NCBI RefSeq assembly: GCF_000768685.1
Contig: NZ_AVPK01000008.1
Location: 92,776 to 156,775, forward strand
Origin: Knoellia subterranea KCTC 19937
GTDB taxonomy: Bacteria; Actinomycetota; Actinomycetes; Actinomycetales; Dermatophilaceae
Reading direction: 5' to 3'
Length of the DNA: 64,000 bases
Position numbers and translations under genes: made by a program. The notes below the pieces were generated by a model. It was not told the origin of the DNA, made no database searches, and saw only the letters and a list, made by a program, of their open reading frames with translations. How positions within the stretch are numbered: position 1 is the first letter of the stretch; each line of letters opens with the position of its first letter. This document shows positions 58,648-64,000 of this stretch, piece by piece.

Positions 58648-59330
58648 TGTCCGAACCGCTGAGAGTTCTGGTCGTCGAGGACGAGCCGGTCGCCGCCGAG
58701 GCACACGCCACCTATGTCCAGCGGGTCTCCGGCTTCACCGTCGCAGCCGTCGCCAACACGGGTCAGCAGGCCCTGCGGTCATTGCAGGCGCACCCCATCG
58801 ACGTCGTCCTGCTCGACATGAACCTGCCCGACCTGCACGGCCTGGAGGTGGTCCGGGCGATGCGCGCCGCCGGGCACACGGCCGACGTCATTGCGGTGAG
58901 CTCGGCCCGAGACCTCGACATCATGCGGTCGGCGGTGTCGCTCGGCGTCGTGCAGTACGTCCTCAAACCCTTCGCCTTCGCCACCCTCCGCGATCGCCTC
59001 GCGGCCTACCTCGACTATCGCGCGACCCACCGGTCCACCGGCGAGGTGGGCAGTCAGGCCGAGGTGGACGAGGTCTTCGCCGCGGTCCGTCCAACCCGCC
59101 CCGCGGCCCTGCCCAAGGGCATGTCCGAGGAGCTCCTCGGTCGGGTCGTGTCGGCGCTTCGCGACGCAGACGGGCCCCGCTCCGCCAGCGAACTGGCTGG
59201 CGAGCTCGGCGTGAGTCGCGTGACCGCGCGGCGCTACCTCGAGCACCTTCACGACAGCGGTTATGCCACGCGCCGTTCGCGCTACGCCGGCGCAGGTCGC
59301 CCCGAGGTGGAGTACGGCTGGCGCTCCTAG
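58647..59330 (+). CDS. CitB/DcuR-family response regulator
   Basis: 227 aa. Receiver domain with 'VLVVEDEPVAAEAHATYV' and phospho-acceptor Asp in 'VVLLDMNLPDLHG'. The C-terminal helix-turn-helix ('SASELAGELGVSRVTARRYLEHL') is the DcuR/CitB type. ATG at 58647 shares a base with the kinase stop (TGATG), behind ggagg. Divergent dctA is the probable target. The TAG stop shares CTAG with the stop of the convergent gene. Confidence 0.92.
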   Translation: MSEPLRVLVVEDEPVAAEAHATYVQRVSGFTVAAVANTGQQALRSLQAHPIDVVLLDMNLPDLHGLEVVRAMRAAGHTADVIAVSSARDLDIMRSAVSLGVVQYVLKPFAFATLRDRLAAYLDYRATHRSTGEVGSQAEVDEVFAAVRPTRPAALPKGMSEELLGRVVSALRDADGPRSASELAGELGVSRVTARRYLEHLHDSGYATRRSRYAGAGRPEVEYGWRS

Positions 59331-60250
59331 TCCTCGAGAGCCTTGAACAGCGTGAGGTTCTTCGAGAGCTCGGCGTCGTCGCCGTCCACGGCGGCCCAGA
59401 GGATCTCGATGCCGCAGCGGACGATGCACCAGAGGCGGCCCACCTCTTCGTCGAGACCTGCTGCTTCGCACGTCACTTCGAGCCGACGGCGGACCGACCA
59501 GCGCATCGCCGAACCGGTGCCCATCTCGTCAAACCTGTTGCGCAACAACGGATGCAGCTCATAGCCGGCGGGCCCCGCAAGCGGCTTCGGGTCGATGGCG
59601 AGCCACGGATCACGATCAGCGGCGAGGACGTTCTCGAAGTGCAGGTCGGTGTGCAGCAGGACGCGTGGTCCGGGCTCCGCGAGGAGGTCGCGCGCCAGGC
59701 CGGTCACTCGGGTGACGACGCGTCGCGGCACGTCCGTGCGTTGGCGCAGCTTGGTCAGATACGGATCGAGGTATGCCGGGAGCGTCCTGATCGTCGGCGG
59801 TGCCGGAATGTGGAGATCGCGATACAGCGACCCGACGGCGGCGCAGGCCTCGTCGATGTCGACCCTCTGGAGGTCCCGTGACGAGTCGAGACGCTCGAGG
59901 AGCAGGGCCCCTCGAGAAGGATCGGCGGCGACGAGCCGGACGGCCCCGTGCCCGTCCCACGCTCGCAGGGCGAGGTGCTCCTGCGCGGACTCGACGTGGG
60001 GCCACCCGACCTTGAGCACGAACTGCGCACCGTCGAGGTCGTCACGGCGGACCACGGGGTGCACGACGGCCGTCCAGCCGGTCATCGGCGGACCGTCCAG
60101 GACGAGGTCCCACTCGAGCAACGCCTCGCGCGTGAGGCGGTCCGCGTCCCGAGTCCAGTCGGCCCCGCTGGGCCCACCCTCGGCCGGGAGCCGACTCATC
60201 CAGGTGAGCCAGTCCCGTGGAGCGAGTGGCTCGGTGGGCGGCGAGGTCAC
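59327..60250 (-). CDS. Aminoglycoside/hydroxyurea phosphotransferase-like kinase
   Basis: 307 aa. APH fold: 'QFVLKVGWPHVESAQEHLAL' (ATP-binding Lys), catalytic 'LLHTDLHFENVLAADRDP' (H-x-D ... N) and 'WLAIDPKPLAGPAGYEL' (second metal Asp). This is the branch that holds streptomycin 6-kinases and hydroxyurea phosphotransferase, so it may phosphorylate a small hydroxyl compound; resistance is not shown. GTG 60250 overlaps the stop of the lipoprotein gene. Confidence 0.8.
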   Translation of the reverse strand: MTSPPTEPLAPRDWLTWMSRLPAEGGPSGADWTRDADRLTREALLEWDLVLDGPPMTGWTAVVHPVVRRDDLDGAQFVLKVGWPHVESAQEHLALRAWDGHGAVRLVAADPSRGALLLERLDSSRDLQRVDIDEACAAVGSLYRDLHIPAPPTIRTLPAYLDPYLTKLRQRTDVPRRVVTRVTGLARDLLAEPGPRVLLHTDLHFENVLAADRDPWLAIDPKPLAGPAGYELHPLLRNRFDEMGTGSAMRWSVRRRLEVTCEAAGLDEEVGRLWCIVRCGIEILWAAVDGDDAELSKNLTLFKALED

Positions 60251-61272
60251 TTCAGTCCCGGGAACGCCGTCAACGCCACCCCTCGCCGGTGGGCGACGGC
60301 GGCAACCGTGCCGAGCCATCGGGGGACATCGGAGAAAGCCGCCTCGGGTGACCCGTCGGCGAGAGTCGCCAGTTCGCCGCCCCAGGCGGCGAGGAGGTCG
60401 CCAGCCGACTCGGCCGCGAGCCGTCGGGCTTCCTCGTCGGTGGTGACCGCGTGGGGGAGAGGCAGGCCCAGCTCGGGCTCCGGTGCCCTGTCGCCCGCGG
60501 TGCCGACCAGTTCTCGGGTGACCGTGGCGAGCGCCGCGAGGTCGCGAAGCATGGCGGCCCGCTGATCCTTGGTCGAGCGGGCAGCAGCGATCTGGGTGAA
60601 GTACGTCGCCCGCCGGATCGCCGTGATGAGAGTGGCGACGGGTGTGACATCGGTCCAGGCCGACCCGGCTGAATCGGACGAGCTCTCGTCGGTCGGCGGG
60701 GGCGCGGGGTGGCCCGCGAGGTCGAGGCCAGCATGCGCCTGCGCGAGGATCCCCAGGAGCATGGGGCGCAGCTCCTCTTCGGCGTCATCGAGCCCCGCGC
60801 CGGCCTCGATGACCACTGACTCAAGTGCGTCGAGGGTGGTCGAGGGCGCGCTGTTCGAGCCGGACGGACTGGGCGTCGCCACGGGCGTTCCCGTGGGGGT
60901 CGTGGTCGGCGTCCCCGTGGCGGTCGCGGTGGGCGATGGAGTCAGGTCGGCCTCCGGAACGCCGCGGCTCCGGAGCGCGTCGTGAAGCACGGTCGCCTGC
61001 TGCTCGTGCAGCGGCTGGACCAGACCCGCCAGCGAGGACGGCGGTGAGACGGCTGAATCGGCGGCCGACCGGACGGCTGCGAGGAGGGCGAGCATCGCGT
61101 CCTCGCCCGCGAGGGGAGTCCGAGTGGGGAGGAGGGGGACGCGCGGCGCGTCGTCCTCGAGCCGGATGCCGCAACCACTGAGCGAGACGACAGCAGTTCC
61201 GATCAGTCCGAGACCGCCGGCCACGACGAGACGTCGGGACGGCGTCGATCCCCCCGGGCTGACGTCGCGCAT
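60247..61272 (-). CDS. Lipoprotein with ferritin-like DUF4439 domain
   Basis: 341 aa. Residues 1-34 are a basic, hydrophobic lipoprotein signal with lipobox 'SLSGCG' (Cys34), so the protein should be anchored outside the membrane. A Thr/Pro/Ser linker (about 115-140) interrupts the helical part. The C-terminal segment ('TDVTPVATLITAIRRATYFTQIAAA') belongs to the ferritin-like DUF4439 fold, found just before rimP in mycobacteria as well. Function unknown. GAGGAT lies 6 nt before the ATG at 61272. Confidence 0.82.
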   Translation of the reverse strand: MRDVSPGGSTPSRRLVVAGGLGLIGTAVVSLSGCGIRLEDDAPRVPLLPTRTPLAGEDAMLALLAAVRSAADSAVSPPSSLAGLVQPLHEQQATVLHDALRSRGVPEADLTPSPTATATGTPTTTPTGTPVATPSPSGSNSAPSTTLDALESVVIEAGAGLDDAEEELRPMLLGILAQAHAGLDLAGHPAPPPTDESSSDSAGSAWTDVTPVATLITAIRRATYFTQIAAARSTKDQRAAMLRDLAALATVTRELVGTAGDRAPEPELGLPLPHAVTTDEEARRLAAESAGDLLAAWGGELATLADGSPEAAFSDVPRWLGTVAAVAHRRGVALTAFPGLK

Positions 61273-61291
61273 GTCGGCATCCTCGCACGCG

Positions 61292-61321
61292 TGGAAGTGC
61301 TGCCCCGTGCCCGGCTAGAGT
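61292..61321 (+). promoter_or_regulatory. Promoter of the rimP-nusA-ylxR-infB operon
   Basis: TGGAAG (61292-61297) and TAGAGT (61316-61321) are spaced 18 bp, a plausible -35/-10 pair. The start site would leave a leader of about 45 nt that holds the gagggag ribosome-binding site of rimP, so this operon is not leaderless. Confidence 0.5.
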
Positions 61322-61372
61322 GTGGTTCCCGCAGCGTGACGTGCGGATCGAGAACTACAGAGAGGGAGACCG

Positions 61373-61942
61373 ATGGCCTCGGGCACCGGAGTGCAGGAGC
61401 TGATCGACAGCGCGCTGCGCGGATCAGGAGTCGTCCTCGAGGAGGTCGTCGTCACCCCGGCGGGCCGCCGCAGGGTCGTCAAGGTCGTCGTCGATCGGGA
61501 GCTCACCTCCGAGGGCGACATCACCCAGACCCAGTCCTCCCTCTCCCTCGACGAGATCGCCGAGGCGACGCGCACCCTGAGCGACGCGCTCGATGAGTCC
61601 GACGTCCTCGGCGAGCAGCCCTACACCCTCGAGGTCACGTCGCCCGGGGTGTCCCGTCCGCTGACGGCCCCCGGCCACTTCCGCCGCAACGTCGGCCGTC
61701 TGGTCGAACTCACGCCACGGGACGGCGAGCGCGTCACGGGCCGCATCACGCGGGCCAGCGTGGACGACCTCACGCTGACGATCCCCGCCGTGAAGAAGAA
61801 CCCGGCCCGCGACGAGTCCTTCGCCTACGCCGCCATCGACCACGCCGACGTCCAGGTCGAGTTCTCCCGCAAGGACGACGCGGAGACCGACCTCGACCCC
61901 ACTGCTGCCGACGCCGACGCGTCGACCGACAAGGAGAACTGA
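61373..61942 (+). CDS. rimP: Ribosome maturation factor RimP
   Basis: 189 aa (E. coli about 150). RimP assists assembly of the 30S subunit. N-terminal domain 'RRRVVKVVVDRELTSEGDITQTQSSLSLDEIAEATR' (in parts) and 'YTLEVTSPGVSRPLTAPGHFRRNVGR' are diagnostic. The last 20 residues are an Asp/Ala-rich tail absent from the core family. Start ATG after gagggag. nusA follows 3 bp later. Confidence 0.94.
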   Translation: MASGTGVQELIDSALRGSGVVLEEVVVTPAGRRRVVKVVVDRELTSEGDITQTQSSLSLDEIAEATRTLSDALDESDVLGEQPYTLEVTSPGVSRPLTAPGHFRRNVGRLVELTPRDGERVTGRITRASVDDLTLTIPAVKKNPARDESFAYAAIDHADVQVEFSRKDDAETDLDPTAADADASTDKEN

Positions 61943-61945
61943 CCC

Positions 61946-63142
61946 ATGGATATCGACCTCGCCGTCCTCCGGGGTGTCGAGCGGGAGCGCGACATCTCGC
62001 TCGACGTGCTCATCCCCGCCATCGAGCAGGCGCTGCTCCTCGCCTACCACCGCACCGAGGGCGCCTACCGCAGCGCCCGCGCAGAGCTGGACCGCAAGAC
62101 CGGGCACGTGACGATCTGGGCCCGCGAGGAGTTCGAGGTCCCGGTGGAGGAGGAGCCGGTCGAGGACGCCGAGACGGCTCCCGCGTCCCCGTCCTCCGAT
62201 GACGCCAACAGCGACGCGGACGCTGAGGGCGACGCCGCGAGCGGCGAGGAGACCGACGCCGACGAGGTCGAGGCCCCCGCTGAGCCGGCGCGCCCCCGCA
62301 TGCGTCGCGAGTACGGCCCCGAGTTCGACGACACCCCGACCGACTTCGGTCGCGTCGCGGCCGCGACGGCACGTCAGGTGATCGTCCAGCGCCTCCGTGA
62401 CATCGAGGACGACGCGATCATGGGCGACTTCAAGGGCCGCGAGGGCGACATCGTCGCCGGGATCATCCAGCAGAGCCCCGACCCGCGGCACGTCACCGTC
62501 GACTTCGGCTCGGTCGAGGGCATCCTGCCCCTCGCCGAGCAGGTGCCGGGTGAGAAGTACGTCCACGGCCAGCGCATCCGCACCTACGTGGTCAGCGTGA
62601 AGCGCGGCCTGCGCGGTCCGCAGATCGGGCTGTCGCGTACGCACCCGAACCTCGTTCGCAAGCTCTTCGCCCTCGAGGTTCCGGAGATCGCCGACGGCAG
62701 CGTCGAGATCGCGGCGCTGGCCCGTGAGTCGGGGCACCGCACCAAGATCGCGGTGCACACGAAGGTCGCGGGGCTCAACGCCAAGGGCGCGTGCATCGGC
62801 CCGATGGGCGCGCGTGTGCGTGCCGTCATGGCCGAGCTGCACGGCGAGAAGATCGACATCGTCGACTACAGCGACGACCCTGCAACCTTCATCGCGGCGG
62901 CGCTGAGCCCGTCCCGGGTCCAGTCCGTCGAGATCGTCGACCGGCAGCTGCGCGCGGCGCGGGTCGTCGTGCCCGACTACCAGCTCTCGCTCGCCATCGG
63001 CCGCGAGGGCCAGAACGCCCGCCTTGCCGCCAAGCTCACCGGGTGGCGCATCGACATCCGTTCCGACAACCCCGGAGCGGGCGGTTCGGCGGGTGCCGAA
63101 GAGGCCCCGGCACCGTCCGGTGACGCGTCGGACCCCCGCTAG
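61946..63142 (+). CDS. nusA: Transcription termination/antitermination factor NusA
   Basis: 398 aa, longer than the about 350 aa of mycobacterial NusA. N-terminal RNA-polymerase-binding domain, S1 domain ('[10 protein letters not shown]', '[12 protein letters not shown]'), KH1 ('[10 protein letters not shown]', '[14 protein letters not shown]') and KH2 ('[21 protein letters not shown]'). An acidic, low-complexity insert (about residues 66-117) sits inside the N-terminal domain. As in other actinobacteria there is no C-terminal acidic repeat domain. Binds RNA polymerase and modulates pausing and rRNA antitermination. Confidence 0.95.
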   Translation: MDIDLAVLRGVERERDISLDVLIPAIEQALLLAYHRTEGAYRSARAELDRKTGHVTIWAREEFEVPVEEEPVEDAETAPASPSSDDANSDADAEGDAASGEETDADEVEAPAEPARPRMRREYGPEFDDTPTDFGRVAAATARQVIVQRLRDIEDDAIMGDFKGREGDIVAGIIQQSPDPRHVTVDFGSVEGILPLAEQVPGEKYVHGQRIRTYVVSVKRGLRGPQIGLSRTHPNLVRKLFALEVPEIADGSVEIAALARESGHRTKIAVHTKVAGLNAKGACIGPMGARVRAVMAELHGEKIDIVDYSDDPATFIAAALSPSRVQSVEIVDRQLRAARVVVPDYQLSLAIGREGQNARLAAKLTGWRIDIRSDNPGAGGSAGAEEAPAPSGDASDPR

Positions 63143-63146
63143 GCGC

Positions 63147-63152
63147 TAGAGT
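63147..63152 (+). promoter_or_regulatory. Possible internal promoter before ylxR-infB
   Basis: TAGAGT just after the nusA stop would start transcription near 63159. A GTG at 63151 inside it is therefore an unlikely start for ylxR. Confidence 0.3.
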
Positions 63153-63237
63153 GGAGGGGACCGACCGGACTGGACTCCGGGCCCAGACCTCTCACGCCGA
63201 GGCGAGCACACGGCATACACCGTCTTTGACGGAGCCG

Positions 63238-63522
63238 GTGCGCACCTGTGTGGGATGCAGGGCGACGGATAGCCGGTCGGCACTCCTGCGAGTGGTCGCC
63301 GGAGGGCAAGGGGACCTCGTTCCCGACCTTCGGCGGTGTCTCCCGGGGCGCGGCGCCTGGCTGCACCCCACCGGAGACTGTTTCGACCTCGCCGTCCGGC
63401 GACGGGCGTTCGGGCGTGCGCTGCGAGTCAGCACACCGCTCGACACCAGCGCCGTGGCGGAGTGGATCGCCACCCACGAGCAGGCAACCGTCCGTACCAA
63501 GGGAAACCGACAGAACCTCTGA
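63238..63522 (+). CDS. ylxR: YlxR/DUF448 RNA-binding protein
   Basis: 94 aa from GTG 63238 ('VRTCVGCRATDSRSALLRVV'), the usual start and length of YlxR. The conserved 'GRGAWLHPTGDCFDLAVRRRAFGRAL' is present in parts. YlxR is a nusA-infB operon protein with RNA affinity; in some bacteria it modulates RNase P (RnpM). An in-frame GTG at 63151 and a TTG at 63226 are alternatives, but the extra N-terminal residues have no family match. Confidence 0.88.
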   Translation: MRTCVGCRATDSRSALLRVVAGGQGDLVPDLRRCLPGRGAWLHPTGDCFDLAVRRRAFGRALRVSTPLDTSAVAEWIATHEQATVRTKGNRQNL

Positions 63523-63643
63523 CAAGAGAGTGGTTTGACGCTGATGAGCACCCGATGAGTACTCAGCAATGAGCTCCCCCCAGTACTAACGGTCCGCGCG
63601 TTCTCTGCTTCGTCAGGTCGCACGGACCAGAAGAAGGAGAAAC

Positions 63644-64000
63644 GTGGCAAAGGTTCGAGTGAGTGCACTCGCCAAGGAAGTTGGAGTGACCAGCAAGGTC
63701 CTCCTCGAGCGCCTCAACGAGATGGGCGAGTACGTCAAGTCGGCGTCCTCGACCATTGAGGCGCCCGTCGTTCGTCGCTACCAGGAGAAGTTCCCGGTCG
63801 ACACCCCCGCGCCCGCGGAGGCCAAGCCGGCGGCCAAGAAGGCCCCCGCCAAGGCTGCCCCCGCTCCGGCTGCCCCTTCGGCACCGGGTGAGAAGGCCGC
63901 AACGCCGGGACCCAAGGCCCCGGCCGCCAAGGCTGCTCCGGCTCCGGCCGCCCCGGCTCCCGCCGCCCCGGCCCCGGCTGCTCCCGCAGCCAAGGCCACC
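63644..64000 (+). CDS. infB: Translation initiation factor IF-2, N-terminal part (runs off the window)
   Basis: GTG at 63644 behind agaaggag opens a frame with no stop before base 64000. The first 50 residues '[23 protein letters not shown]' and '[20 protein letters not shown]' are the IF2_N domain. The following Ala/Pro/Lys-rich repeat is the flexible linker of actinobacterial IF-2. The GTPase domains lie outside the window. IF-2 delivers fMet-tRNA to the 30S subunit. Confidence 0.95.
   Translation, partial: MAKVRVSALAKEVGVTSKVLLERLNEMGEYVKSASSTIEAPVVRRYQEKFPVDTPAPAEAKPAAKKAPAKAAPAPAAPSAPGEKAATPGPKAPAAKAAPAPAAPAPAAPAPAAPAAKAT

Noticed and set aside
60825..60960. Thr/Pro-rich repeated codons that might be a separate repeat element
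   Set aside because: They encode an in-frame flexible linker of the DUF4439 lipoprotein, with no DNA-level repeat unit beyond short codon reiteration.
1..64000. tRNA, rRNA, insertion sequences, integrases and prophage genes
   Set aside because: None could be recognised on either strand; repeats found are short and not associated with a transposase or recombinase.

Overview
The window is about 70% G+C, densely packed and rich in GTG starts, with many 1-4 bp stop/start overlaps. It looks like chromosome from an actinobacterium (Actinomycetota), plausibly a Micrococcales/Intrasporangiaceae-type organism; the family is inference. The housekeeping order dxr - rip1 - ispG - GNAT - proS - cob genes - rimP - nusA - ylxR - infB broadly matches the dxr-to-infB block of Mycobacterium tuberculosis. 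No tRNA, rRNA, CRISPR array, IS element or prophage was seen.

Layout. 1-5.9 kb: 3' end of a phospholipase D-like gene, a GabD-type dehydrogenase, an ATP-grasp ligase, and an ABC ATPase/FtsX permease pair. 6.0-8.3 kb: a small protein and a NarL-type two-component system. 8.4-10.0 kb: a compact toxin/inhibitor patch, a membrane-anchored barnase-like RNase with barstar next to VapBC. 10.1-18.4 kb: a mycothiol-type protein, a thioesterase, dxr, rip1 and ispG (MEP isoprenoid pathway plus site-2 protease). A second two-component module with two small membrane proteins, and an 87-bp tandem repeat, split rip1 from ispG. 18.5-28.7 kb: GNAT, YCII, a secreted M15-like enzyme, DoxX, a PPOX-fold protein, an alkyltransferase-like protein, MFS, a YkuD-like protein, proS, HAD, TSUP and a P-loop kinase.

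28.7-52.5 kb is an almost complete aerobic cobalamin (B12) pathway on both strands: cobK; chlID-cobO-cobBC-cobA-cobS-cobU-cobD; cobL-cobM; cobG-cobH-cobIJ; cobN-bluB/cobT; cobQ-cobF; and a CobC-like phosphatase. Two cobalamin riboswitches precede exactly the two operons that start with cobaltochelatase subunits (chlID and cobN). The ring-methylation operons (cobG-H-IJ, cobL-M) and cobQ-F appear to be leaderless and cannot carry a riboswitch. Several steps are fused: CobB-CobC, CobI-CobJ, CbiE-CbiT (CobL), ChlI-ChlD and BluB-CobT.

52.5-61.3 kb: PhzF, a YyaL-type thioredoxin-domain protein, a C4-dicarboxylate carrier (dctA) with its divergent DcuS/DcuR-like system, a phosphotransferase and a ferritin-like lipoprotein. 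61.3-64.0 kb: rimP-nusA-ylxR-infB, with infB running off the end.

Window-wide signals not explained by genes are an over-represented octamer, GTATGCCG (about 43 copies by eye), and a recurrent -10-like hexamer placed 6-7 nt before start codons, which suggests widespread leaderless transcription.
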